This document shows, piece by piece, positions 17,064-23,882 of a stretch of DNA of 34,656 nt. Source of the DNA: CAZGUH01 sp964529005. GTDB lineage: Bacteria > Actinomycetota > Acidimicrobiia > Acidimicrobiales > Ilumatobacteraceae. Under the pieces are notes generated by a model, which worked only from the letters and a program-made list of their open reading frames with translations, did not search any database and had not been told where the DNA came from. The stretch spans positions 1 to 34,656 of the forward strand of contig CAZGUH010000039.1 in the NCBI GenBank assembly GCA_964529005.1, written 5' to 3'. The translations under genes were made by a program, and so were the position numbers. How positions within the stretch are numbered: the stretch's first letter is position 1; every line of letters begins with the position of its first letter.

Positions 17064-17557
17064 GCGTCGAGATCTACACGGACGGCGCCTGCCGGGGAAA
17101 CCCCGGACCGGGCGGCTGGGCGTGGGCAGAAGCGCCCGACGGCCGGCGGCAGGGCTCCGGCGGGGAGCCGCGCACCACCAACCAGCGGATGGAGATCCGC
17201 GCTGTCCTCGAGGCGCTGCGCGCGGTCACGGACGTCTCCGGGGACGATCTCGTGATCGTCAGCGACAGCACGTATGTCGTGAACTGCTTCCGTGACCGTT
17301 GGTGGGTCAAGTGGCAGGCGAACGGCTGGAAGAACGCGCAGCGCAAGCCGGTGGCGAACGTCGACCTCTGGCAGCCCCTCGTCGAGATCGTGCAGCAGCG
17401 GCGGCCGCGCTTTCGCTGGGTCAAGGGCCACAGCGGCGATCCGATGAACGACCTCGTCGACGCGCTCGCCGTTGCGGCGTCTGCTGGCCCGTTCGATGCG
17501 CCGCCGGGTCCATCGCCCGGCGCCAGCGGGGCTCGGCCGGGGTCGACGTTGTTCTGA
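17060..17557 (+). CDS. rnhA: Ribonuclease HI
   Basis: 165 aa. It cleaves the RNA strand of RNA-DNA hybrids (R-loops, Okazaki primers) with two metal ions. The catalytic set is complete: Asp8 in YTDGACRGNPGPGGW, Glu45 in NQRMEIRA, Asp69 in SDSTYV and Asp134 in NDLVDALA, with His124 in VKGHSG. The length fits bacterial RNase HI with a short Pro/Gly-rich tail. It starts inside an ATGA overlap with the acyltransferase, so it is probably co-translated, although the two functions are unrelated. Confidence 0.96.
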   Translation: MSVEIYTDGACRGNPGPGGWAWAEAPDGRRQGSGGEPRTTNQRMEIRAVLEALRAVTDVSGDDLVIVSDSTYVVNCFRDRWWVKWQANGWKNAQRKPVANVDLWQPLVEIVQQRRPRFRWVKGHSGDPMNDLVDALAVAASAGPFDAPPGPSPGASGARPGSTLF

Positions 17558-17583
17558 ACGTCCGGGGAGCGAGCACGCGACGA

Positions 17584-18765
17584 TCACCCCGGTCGGCTCA
17601 TGGCTGCATCATCGGCGGCGGTCGGTCGCGCCTGCTGGCCGTCGAAGCGGTATCCGCGCCGCGGCATCGCCACGATCGCATCGGAGCACGGACCGAGGCG
17701 GCGGCGGAGGCGAGCGATCGTCACCTCCACGACGTGAGCGTCCGTCAGACGATCGCCCCACACCTCGTGCAACAGTTCCGTCTTCGTACGCGGGACGCCC
17801 GGGCGGGAGATGAGGACGTGCAGCAGGCCGGCTTCGCGATCGGCGAGTGTGACCCGCTCCCCGTCGACGTCGACCACCGAGCCGCGCACGACGAGTTCGT
17901 GCTCCCCGCAGCGAAAGCAGCGCACCTGTGCGTCGAGGACGCGAGCCAGTTCGCGGACCATCGGACCGAGGCGGAACTTGCTCGGGACCGCCGGTGAGCT
18001 GACGCCCAGTTCGACCGCCGCCGCTGCGCACACTGGGCCGACGCATGCGACGGCGACCGACCCCTGGAGGGCCGTGCGCAGCGGCTCGAGCAGGTCGTGC
18101 TCCTCTGCGATCAGCACGAGGTTGCGCACCGCTGGGGCGCTCGTGAACGTGACCGCGTGGACACCGCCCCCGACGACGGCGTCGATCAGCCGCACGGCGG
18201 CGCGGTCGTCTGCCGGCAACGTCCATTCGTAGACCGGGATCTCGACGACGTCGGCGCCCGCGTCGATCAGCGCCTTGACGGTGGCGGGGGACTCGTCGCC
18301 GTGGCGCTGGAAGCCCACCCGCTTGCCGGTGACCCCCTCGGCCAACATCAGTTGCACGACCTCGTCGAGTCGCTCGGATTGCGCGCGGACGGTGACGCGC
18401 AGGCCGGCTTGGTGCACCGCGCTCGCCGCCTTCGGGCCGCGGGCGAAGATCCGCGATTCGCCGAGCGCGCCGACGAGGGCCTCGCCGACGCCCCAGACGT
18501 CGGCAGCCGAGAGCCACGCCCGCATGCCGATGCCGGTGTTCGCCACGACGATGTCCGGCGGCGTCTCGATCAACAGCTGGGTGACGTCCCGCAGGACGTC
18601 GTCGTGGCTCAACGGCAGCGTCCGGATGCACGGGCCGTGCACCACCCGAGCGCCGCGCCGGGTGAGCAACTCGATCTGCTCCTCGGCGCGCCGATCCGCG
18701 GTGACGCCGATCGTGAAGCCAGCAAGGGACGGCACGTCCACCGGCTCAGCATGCGGGCCGTGCAT
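17584..18765 (-). CDS. HemD-like (uroporphyrinogen-III synthase fold) regulator with C-terminal winged helix
   Basis: About 393 aa from ATG 18765; ATG 18840 would add 25 Arg-rich residues. Residues ~15-255 match the uroporphyrinogen-III synthase fold (GFTIGVTADRRAEEQIELLTRRGA, then VVANTGIGMRAWL, GKRVGFQRHGDE, VTFTSAPAVRNL, ACVGPVCA). Residues ~278-375 are an OmpR/PhoB-type winged helix (LADREAGLLHVLISRPG, VVEVTIARLRRRLG, MPRRGYRF). The same fusion is known from M. tuberculosis Rv0260c and actinobacterial nitrate-assimilation regulators. There is no other heme gene nearby, so it is probably a transcription factor that reuses the HemD fold as a sensor. Its regulon is unknown. Confidence 0.86.
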   Translation of the reverse strand: MHGPHAEPVDVPSLAGFTIGVTADRRAEEQIELLTRRGARVVHGPCIRTLPLSHDDVLRDVTQLLIETPPDIVVANTGIGMRAWLSAADVWGVGEALVGALGESRIFARGPKAASAVHQAGLRVTVRAQSERLDEVVQLMLAEGVTGKRVGFQRHGDESPATVKALIDAGADVVEIPVYEWTLPADDRAAVRLIDAVVGGGVHAVTFTSAPAVRNLVLIAEEHDLLEPLRTALQGSVAVACVGPVCAAAAVELGVSSPAVPSKFRLGPMVRELARVLDAQVRCFRCGEHELVVRGSVVDVDGERVTLADREAGLLHVLISRPGVPRTKTELLHEVWGDRLTDAHVVEVTIARLRRRLGPCSDAIVAMPRRGYRFDGQQARPTAADDAAMSRPG

Positions 18766-18784
18766 GTCTGCCGTGTTTCTGGAC

Positions 18785-18799
18785 CGTGACGGGCTCACG
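18785..18799. promoter_or_regulatory. Inverted repeat upstream of the HemD-like regulator
   Basis: CGTGA-N5-TCACG lies 20 nt before the preferred start of the regulator and could be its own operator. If the longer start at 18840 were used, the repeat would fall inside the coding sequence. Confidence 0.25.
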
Positions 18800-18984
18800 C
18801 GCCGTTCGCGGCGGGGACGGAACGGGTACGAGATCGTCATGGGACGACGCGAGCGACCGGTCGAAGACGACGAGCGCGACGGCGGTCGCCGGCAGGAGGA
18901 CGCGCCGCGGGCTCAGCAACCCCCGAGCGAGGGCGAGGAGGCGATGCGTCGAGCGGACATCGCCAACGGCGAGGGCGACGGGGG

Positions 18985-19890
18985 ATGACGAGCGGCTCGT
19001 CGCGGTGGCTCGTCGGCACGAGCGGATGGATGTACTCGTCGTGGCGGCCGTCGTTCTATCCGGAGGGCCTCGGGCAGCCGCGGTGGTTGGCGCGCTACGC
19101 CGAGGAATTCCCGGTGGTGGAGGTGAACGCCACCTTCTACCGCTTGGCCCGCGAGACGGCAGCGCAACGGTGGGCGGACGTGACCCCCGCCGGCTTCCGC
19201 TTCGTGGTGAAGGGAAGCCGGTTCCTGACGCACAGCCGCAAGCTGGGCGACGTCGACACCGGCATCGGGCGGTTCTTCGCGCCGCTTGCGCCGCTCGCCG
19301 GCAAGTTGACGGCCGTGCTGTGGCAGCTTCCGCCATGGATGACCGTCGACGCCGACCTGCTGGCTCGCTTCCTCGATGCCGCGGCGGCCGATCCTGTGGG
19401 CTCGCGGATCCAGCACGCGGTCGAGTTCCGGCACCCGAGCTGGCAGATCGACCCCGTCTACGACATGCTCGACAGCCGGAACGCGATGACGGTGAACGTC
19501 AGCGGTCCGCAACTGCCGGACGATCGCGTCGTGACCGGCGGCCGCGCCTACGTGCGTTTCCACGGGCTGACGAACGGCTACCGCCACGACTACTCGGACG
19601 AGCAGCTGGCCTCCTGGGCACAGCACATCGCCCGCCAGCCGGCGGCGCTCGCGTTCTTCAACAACGACGCCGGTGGCCGGGCGGTGAAGAACGCCCGCCA
19701 GCTGGTCCGCTTGCTAGCGGAGATGGGGGAGCGGCTCGAAGAGCGGAAGCAGGCCGAGCAACGCCATCACCGAACGGGCGCGCTCGGACAGGGCTCGCAC
19801 CGCCAGCGACCCGCCGCTCGCGGACACGTTGCGGCGCAACGTGAGCAGCTCGCGCACACCGCTCGAGTCGATGAACGTGATGCCCGATAG
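18985..19890 (+). CDS. DUF72 (YecE-like) protein with an antisense-derived C-terminal extension
   Basis: 301 aa. Residues 1-~245 are a DUF72 TIM-barrel-like domain: LVGTSGWMYSSWRPSFYP, YAEEFPVVEVNATFYRL, RFVVKGSRFLTHSRKL, AVEFRHPSW, YVRFHGLTNGY and the typical end FFNNDAGGRAVKNARQL. The biochemical role of DUF72 is not established. The last ~55 residues are Arg/Gln/His-rich and unlike the family, and they lie entirely antisense to the STAS gene (19714-20037). The natural stop seems to have been lost, so translation runs on through its neighbour's complement. Confidence 0.88.
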   Translation: MTSGSSRWLVGTSGWMYSSWRPSFYPEGLGQPRWLARYAEEFPVVEVNATFYRLARETAAQRWADVTPAGFRFVVKGSRFLTHSRKLGDVDTGIGRFFAPLAPLAGKLTAVLWQLPPWMTVDADLLARFLDAAAADPVGSRIQHAVEFRHPSWQIDPVYDMLDSRNAMTVNVSGPQLPDDRVVTGGRAYVRFHGLTNGYRHDYSDEQLASWAQHIARQPAALAFFNNDAGGRAVKNARQLVRLLAEMGERLEERKQAEQRHHRTGALGQGSHRQRPAARGHVAAQREQLAHTARVDERDAR

Positions 19891-20037
19891 GTCGAGCACC
19901 ATCGTGTCGGCCACGTAGGGCTCGACACGAGTGCGCAGGCCCGGAGCGGAGACCGCGTCGAGATCACCCCTGACGACAACGACCGTGTCCAGATCGGTCG
20001 GCGCCACCACCACATCCAACACACCAGCGTCGGCCAT
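19714..20037 (-). CDS. STAS-domain anti-sigma factor antagonist
   Basis: 107 aa from ATG 20037; AAAGGGG 6 nt upstream fixes this start over a longer frame reaching 20136. A single STAS domain of the SpoIIAA/RsbV type, with VLDLSGITFIDSSGVREL (the phosphorylatable Ser is 58 or 59). Unphosphorylated, such proteins bind an anti-sigma kinase and release its sigma factor. No kinase or sigma gene is nearby. The 3' 177 bp overlap the DUF72 gene on the other strand. TACTCT upstream is a possible -10. Confidence 0.88.
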   Translation of the reverse strand: MADAGVLDVVVAPTDLDTVVVVRGDLDAVSAPGLRTRVEPYVADTMVLDLSGITFIDSSGVRELLTLRRNVSASGGSLAVRALSERARSVMALLGLLPLFEPLPHLR

Positions 20038-20219
20038 GTGCGCCCCTTTCGCCGCGTTCACCGGGCAGAGTAACGCGCGGGGCGAGGGGGTGAAAGAGGT
20101 GTTCAGTGAGCCGGCCCAGTGCGGGGCGGTCCGCACGGGCCAGCTCGGTCACCACAATAGGACGCGGGGGAACCTGTCTGGCAAGTTCACCGTTCCGGCG
20201 CCGGCGTTGCGGGGCTGCG

Positions 20220-20225
20220 TAGGTT
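20220..20225 (+). promoter_or_regulatory. Candidate -10 (TAGGTT) of crcB
   Basis: TAGGTT ends 6 nt before the ATG at 20232, so the transcript would begin at or near the start codon. I see no fluoride riboswitch in the 194-bp region between the STAS gene and crcB. Confidence 0.4.
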
Positions 20226-20231
20226 GGCCCG

Positions 20232-20597
20232 ATGCGTGTCCTGTTCATCGGCGTCGCCGGCGCCGCCGGCGCGGTCTGCCGCTACGCCATCTCGTCGGCC
20301 GTGGGGTCGCACCGCTTTCCGTGGTCGACTTTGGGAATCAATGTTGCGGGTTCGTTCGTGCTCGGTCTGGTGCTCAGCCTCGCTGCCGCCCGCGACTGGC
20401 CCGCCGACGTCACCGCGGCGATCGCCGTCGGGTTCGTCGGCGCCTTCACGACGTTCTCGACGTTCTCGTGGGAGGCCCTCACCCTGGGCCGAGCGGGGCG
20501 CGCCGCGTCGGCGATCGCGTACACGGCGGGGTCTGTCGGCCTCGGTCTGGCTGCTGCCTACGCCGGGCTGCGGCTCGCGCGTGTCCTGACGAGCTGA
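20232..20597 (+). CDS. crcB: Fluoride channel CrcB/Fluc
   Basis: 121 aa with four membrane segments. It exports fluoride as a dual-topology dimer. Family motifs are GAAGAVCRY near the N-terminus, TLGINVAGSFVLG (with the conserved Asn of the pore) and GFVGAFTTFSTFSWE. Many Gram-positive bacteria carry two adjacent crcB genes; only one is present here, consistent with a homodimer. It converges on dinB. Confidence 0.94.
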   Translation: MRVLFIGVAGAAGAVCRYAISSAVGSHRFPWSTLGINVAGSFVLGLVLSLAAARDWPADVTAAIAVGFVGAFTTFSTFSWEALTLGRAGRAASAIAYTAGSVGLGLAAAYAGLRLARVLTS

Positions 20598-20613
20598 CGT
20601 CGGCCACGGTGTC

Positions 20614-20629
20614 GCGCACGGTCGTGCGC
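20614..20629. terminator. Candidate bidirectional terminator between crcB and dinB
   Basis: GCGCAC and GTGCGC pair around a 4-nt loop in the 33-bp gap between two convergent genes. There is no T-run on either side, as is common in high-GC actinobacteria. Confidence 0.35.
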
Positions 20630-20630
20630 A

Positions 20631-21881
20631 TCACACGGAACGTTCGGCGAGCTCGCGGAACTCGTCGGGCACCGTGCGCGTCCGTTCGAACATCAGGCTG
20701 CCGTAGCCGACAGCGGACCTCCCGAAGCGCTCGCGGACCGCATCGATCGAGCGGTCGACCGCCCAGCGCGCTGCTCCGCGGCCACCACCCGGCTCGTCGG
20801 CGCTGATGTCGGGTTCGAGCGGAAGCCGCAGTTGGACGGCCGGTTGGTCGACGAGGTTGGAGACCGAGATGGCCAGAAGGGAGATCTGGGATTGATCCGG
20901 ACGGGACGCGATCGCGGACATCACGAGGTGCTCCGCGACCTCGGTGAGCGTGAGCGTGGTCGAGATCGGGTGGACGGTCGTGTGCGATCGCGTCAATGAG
21001 CGCATGTCGGCGAAGCGGACCCGGGCGGTGATCGTGCGGCCAGCGCGCTGCTTGGCGCGCAGCCGGCCGGCGATCCGGTCGGCGAGGTGGCTGAGCACCG
21101 AACGGACGAGCTCTGGCGAGGTGTCCCGGCGGCCGAACGCCGACTGCGCGCCCACGGACCCGGCGCGACGGGTGGGACGCACGCGACGCGGGTCGTCGTT
21201 CGCCGCGAGCGCGGCGGCCTTCGTTCCCAAGGCCTTTCCGAGCAGGGCGCGCAACGCGCCATCGGGCGACGTGGCGAGCTGCCCGATGGTGAGGATGCCG
21301 CGGGTGGCGAGGCGTTCTCGGGTGACGGGGCCGATGCCCCATATCAGGCCGACGGGCAAGGGGTCGAGGAACTCGCGCTCGCGATGGTGCTTCGACGACG
21401 ACCAGGCCATCGGGCTTGGCGACCTGCGATGCGATCTTGGCGAGGTGTTTCGTGCGCGCGACGCCGACGAGATCGGCAGCCCGATCTCGTCGCGGACCCG
21501 CTGGCGGATCTGCGTGGCGATGGCAGCGGGCGAGCCGAAGAGGTGGGTCGCGCCGCTGACGTCGAGGAACGCTTCGTCGATGGAGATGCGCTCGACGAAC
21601 GGCGTGAAGTCGTCGAGGACCGCCATCACCCGGTCGGCGATGCGCTGGTATTCGTTGAAGTGCCCGGCGACGAAGCGCAGCCCGGGGCACAAGCGCTTGG
21701 CATCGCGTCCCGACATGCCGCCTTGAACCCCGTAGCGCTTCGCTTCGTACGACGCGGCGAGCACCACACCCCCGCCGACGGCGATCGGCAGGCCGCGCAG
21801 CGACGGATCGAGAAGCTGCTCGACCGACGCGTAGAAGGCGTCGAGATCGGCGTGCAAGATCGTCGCGGTGGCCGGCACCAC
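20631..21881 (-). CDS. dinB: DNA polymerase IV (Y family) with an internal double frameshift
   Basis: 416 aa. Error-prone translesion polymerase. The catalytic residues are present: ILHADLDAFYASVE (first Asp) and SIDEAFLDVSG. A thumb/HhH segment (LIWGIGP) and a little-finger domain follow. Residues ~139-166 are garbled: the family sequence (VGVARTKHLAKIASQVAKP, with the conserved Lys segment) is intact in the next reading frame between ~21470 and ~21390. A one-base loss followed by a one-base gain restores the frame. Either the assembly has two indel errors or the polymerase is inactivated. GTG 21881 (or 21878) follows a -10 and a LexA box with no leader, so SOS control is likely. Confidence 0.88.
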   Translation of the reverse strand: MVPATATILHADLDAFYASVEQLLDPSLRGLPIAVGGGVVLAASYEAKRYGVQGGMSGRDAKRLCPGLRFVAGHFNEYQRIADRVMAVLDDFTPFVERISIDEAFLDVSGATHLFGSPAAIATQIRQRVRDEIGLPISSASRARNTSPRSHRRSPSPMAWSSSKHHREREFLDPLPVGLIWGIGPVTRERLATRGILTIGQLATSPDGALRALLGKALGTKAAALAANDDPRRVRPTRRAGSVGAQSAFGRRDTSPELVRSVLSHLADRIAGRLRAKQRAGRTITARVRFADMRSLTRSHTTVHPISTTLTLTEVAEHLVMSAIASRPDQSQISLLAISVSNLVDQPAVQLRLPLEPDISADEPGGGRGAARWAVDRSIDAVRERFGRSAVGYGSLMFERTRTVPDEFRELAERSV

Positions 21882-21886
21882 CGTGC

Positions 21887-21892
21887 ATCGTA
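21887..21892 (-). promoter_or_regulatory. -10 hexamer (TACGAT) of dinB
   Basis: TACGAT on the minus strand ends 5 nt before GTG 21881, giving an almost certainly leaderless transcript. The LexA box abuts it upstream. Confidence 0.5.
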
Positions 21893-21894
21893 GC

Positions 21895-21908
21895 CGAACA
21901 CGTGTTCG
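21895..21908. promoter_or_regulatory. LexA box (SOS operator) of dinB
   Basis: CGAACACGTGTTCG is a perfect palindrome matching the Gram-positive/actinobacterial LexA consensus CGAACRNRYGTTYG at every position. It lies 13 nt upstream of the dinB start and next to the -10, where bound LexA would block RNA polymerase. Confidence 0.85.
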
Positions 21909-22142
21909 GCACGTTCGCGATGCTGTCGGTGCGGGTACGGTGGCCGCCGGTGTTCGTGGTTCAGCAGCGCAGCCGCGGGCACTTCGCCGCCGTGCCAGCG
22001 GGATCAGCTGAAGCGTCGGTCACGATTCCCGGCCTCTTCCCTCGAACCACTTGGCCACGCACACCGGCGCTCAGCACGACGAGCACCATCAGGTCGTCGA
22101 ACTTCCATCACACGCAGCATCTGCCCGACGGTTCCACGCCCG

Positions 22143-22148
22143 TAACAT
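22143..22148 (+). promoter_or_regulatory. Candidate -10 (TAACAT) of the lipoprotein gene
   Basis: TAACAT ends 7 nt before ATG 22156, again a leaderless arrangement. The rest of 21909-22142 shows no convincing gene on either strand. Confidence 0.45.
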
Positions 22149-22155
22149 CCCAGAC

Positions 22156-22635
22156 ATGCAGTCGCGTGCGAAGCGGTGGGCGGTGCCTCTCGCTCTTTCG
22201 GCGTTCTTGGGACTCGCGGCGTGCGATGACGACCCCGTCGTCGGCGAGTCCGTCGAGCCGGGCACTGTCGCGAGCGCTCCGCCAACGCGCAACTCATCCG
22301 ACGTCGACTCGCCGACGACGACTGATGGGACTGCCGGCACGGACGTGATCCCGAACACGCCGGAGGAGTACTCGACGGCCCTGATCGAGACGTGGGAGCG
22401 AGGCGATCAAGACGCCGCCGCGAGACTCGCGTCGCCGGCAGCCGTCGCCACGCTGTTCAGCCGCGACAGTGGCGGCCCAGGCCAGTGGACTCTTCAAGCG
22501 TGCGAGGGAACTGCAGGTTCGAGCTACTGCACGTTCGGCGCCGGCGGAGACCCCCACGTGGTCGTACGGGTCGCGAACGAAGCGGCGTCACGAAGCGAAG
22601 CCAATGCCGTGAACGAGGTCCGCTTCGAGGGCTGA
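22156..22635 (+). CDS. Predicted lipoprotein of unknown function
   Basis: 159 aa from ATG 22156; an in-frame ATG at 22051 would put 35 residues in front of the signal peptide. The lipobox LAAC follows a hydrophobic stretch (~8-20), so the protein should be lipidated at Cys ~21 and anchored to the outer face of the membrane. An acidic, Thr/Ser-rich linker follows (to ~65), then a ~90-residue domain beginning EEYSTALIETWERGDQDAAARLASPAAV, which resembles the 'NTF2-like' helices of secreted actinobacterial proteins. Two Cys (in LQACEGT and SYCTFG) may form a disulfide. Function unknown. Confidence 0.75.
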   Translation: MQSRAKRWAVPLALSAFLGLAACDDDPVVGESVEPGTVASAPPTRNSSDVDSPTTTDGTAGTDVIPNTPEEYSTALIETWERGDQDAAARLASPAAVATLFSRDSGGPGQWTLQACEGTAGSSYCTFGAGGDPHVVVRVANEAASRSEANAVNEVRFEG

Positions 22636-22689
22636 GAGCCGTGGGTGCTGCCCGCCGCCTGGACTCAGGTATCGAAATGCGCAAACAAG

Positions 22690-22762
22690 TGGAGCTGAGG
22701 GGAATTGAACCCCTGACCTCTTCCATGCCATGGAAGCGCTCTGCCAACTGAGCTACAGCCCC
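22690..22762 (-). tRNA. tRNA-Ala (anticodon GGC)
   Basis: A complete 73-nt cloverleaf on the minus strand: 7-bp acceptor stem with the G3-U70 pair that specifies alanine, D-stem GCTC/GAGC, anticodon stem CTTCC/GGAAG with loop ATGGCAT (anticodon GGC, reads GCC), and T-stem AGGGG/CCCCT with loop TTCAATT. The 3' CCA is not encoded. Confidence 0.97.
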
Positions 22763-22778
22763 GAATTGCGGCTCAAGG

Positions 22779-22807
22779 ACGATACCAGCGCGACTCAACG
22801 TCGCCAA
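22779..22807 (-). promoter_or_regulatory. Promoter of the tRNA-Ala gene
   Basis: On the minus strand TTGGCG (22807 to 22802) and TATCGT (22784 to 22779) are separated by exactly 17 nt, and the mature tRNA starts 16 nt further on. This is a standard housekeeping promoter. Confidence 0.6.
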
Positions 22808-22820
22808 ACGGCTATCTGCT

Positions 22821-22834
22821 CCCGGCCTGCCGGG
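22821..22834 (-). terminator. Weak candidate terminator of the MBL-fold gene
   Basis: CCCGG-CCTG-CCGGG can form a short hairpin 12 nt after the stop of the gene ending at 22847. It has no T-run. Confidence 0.25.
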
Positions 22835-22846
22835 CGAGCCGGGTGC

Positions 22847-23470
22847 TCAATGGCCCCGGGCGATCCAGTCCTTCAACGCAGGGGCCTCGGCGCCGATCGT
22901 CGTCGATTTCCCGTGACCCGTGTGGACGATGGTCTCGGGCGGCAGCGTCAGCAGCTGCGCGCGGATGCTCTCGATGATCGTCGGGAAGTCGCTGTAGCTG
23001 CGCCCGGTGGCCCCTGGGCCACCGCAGAACAACGTGTCGCCCGAGAACAGGGTGCGCCCTTGCGAGTCGAGCAGGCAGCAGCACCCGGGGGAGTGCCCGG
23101 GGGTGTGCAGCACGCCGAGTTCGACCCCGCCGGCGCGCAGCGTCATGCCGGCGGAGAGCTCTCGATCTGGCGCCCGTTCCGGGTAGACGACGTCCCACAG
23201 CATCCGGTCGGCTGGATGCAGGTAGATCGGCGCGTCCACGGCATCCCCGAGCGCCGCGGCGGCGTTGATGTGGTCGTTGTGCCCGTGGGTGAGCACGATG
23301 GCCGGCACGCGCCGTCCGTTGATGGCGTCGAGGATCCGCTGATGGTCATGTGCGGCGTCGACCACCAATACCGCACGATCGTCGCCCACCAACCAGATGT
23401 TGTTGGTGACCTCCCACTCCCCGCCGTCCAGCGCAAACACGCCGTCTGTCGTCACCAGTTCGATCGCCAT
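22847..23470 (-). CDS. MBL-fold metallohydrolase (glyoxalase II-like)
   Basis: 207 aa from ATG 23470. A metallo-beta-lactamase fold with the full metal set: HGHNDH (62-67), HTPGHSPG, SGDTLF with the bridging Asp, and a late HTGHG. This pattern fits hydroxyacylglutathione hydrolase-like enzymes, which cleave thioesters such as those of glutathione or mycothiol. In an actinobacterium the mycothiol version is more likely, but that is inference. TAACGT 7 nt before the ATG is a likely -10 of a leaderless transcript. It is divergent from the MmcQ-family gene across only 43 bp. Confidence 0.9.
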   Translation of the reverse strand: MAIELVTTDGVFALDGGEWEVTNNIWLVGDDRAVLVVDAAHDHQRILDAINGRRVPAIVLTHGHNDHINAAAALGDAVDAPIYLHPADRMLWDVVYPERAPDRELSAGMTLRAGGVELGVLHTPGHSPGCCCLLDSQGRTLFSGDTLFCGGPGATGRSYSDFPTIIESIRAQLLTLPPETIVHTGHGKSTTIGAEAPALKDWIARGH

Positions 23471-23477
23471 CTGCTCG

Positions 23478-23483
23478 ACGTTA
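23478..23483 (-). promoter_or_regulatory. Candidate -10 (TAACGT) of the MBL-fold gene
   Basis: TAACGT on the minus strand ends 7 nt before the ATG at 23470. Confidence 0.4.
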
Positions 23484-23513
23484 GAGGGCGCGCCCCGGCG
23501 CCACGATGGCGAG

Positions 23514-23873
23514 GTGGCAAGAAACCCCGTGCTCGATCGCCTCCGTGCGTACGCGCTCGGTTTCCCCGAGACGTACGAGGACACGCCGTGGGGCGACGAG
23601 GTCGTCAGCAAGGTCGGCCCCAAGGGGAAGATCTTCGTGTTCTACGGCTCCGACAGCAGTCCGTCGATCTCGGTCAAGCTGCCGGAGTCGTGCGATCAGG
23701 CGCTCGCCGCACCCGGCGCGACGCCGACGGGGTACGGCCTCGGCCGCCACGGTTGGGTCTCGCTGCCGGTGACCGGACGCGGCGCGCCAGCACCCGAGGT
23801 GCTCGAGGACTGGATCGAGGAGAGCTATCGCGCCAACGCGCCGAAGAAGCTCGTCAAGCTGCTCGACGCCTGA
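23514..23873 (+). CDS. MmcQ/YjbR family protein
   Basis: 119 aa from GTG 23514; a longer frame from 23397 would be antisense to the MBL gene. It matches the MmcQ/YjbR (DUF419) family: LRAYALGFPETYEDTPWGDEVVSKVGPKGKIFVFYG near the N-terminus, then SVKLPES and the C-terminal LEDWIEESYRANAPKKLVKLL. The family has a small DNA-binding-like fold (CyaY-like) and no settled function. It converges on leuS with a 9-bp gap. Confidence 0.87.
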   Translation: MARNPVLDRLRAYALGFPETYEDTPWGDEVVSKVGPKGKIFVFYGSDSSPSISVKLPESCDQALAAPGATPTGYGLGRHGWVSLPVTGRGAPAPEVLEDWIEESYRANAPKKLVKLLDA

Positions 23874-23882
23874 GCGGCGCGC

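Noticed and set aside
20038..20231. Fluoride riboswitch upstream of crcB
   Set aside because: None of the conserved crcB-motif sequence is present, and the -10 position implies a leaderless transcript.
21909..22142. Plus-strand open frame between dinB and the lipoprotein
   Set aside because: No ribosome-binding site or -10 at a suitable distance, Ser/Thr/Pro/Arg-rich nonsense, and it runs through the real lipoprotein start in another frame.
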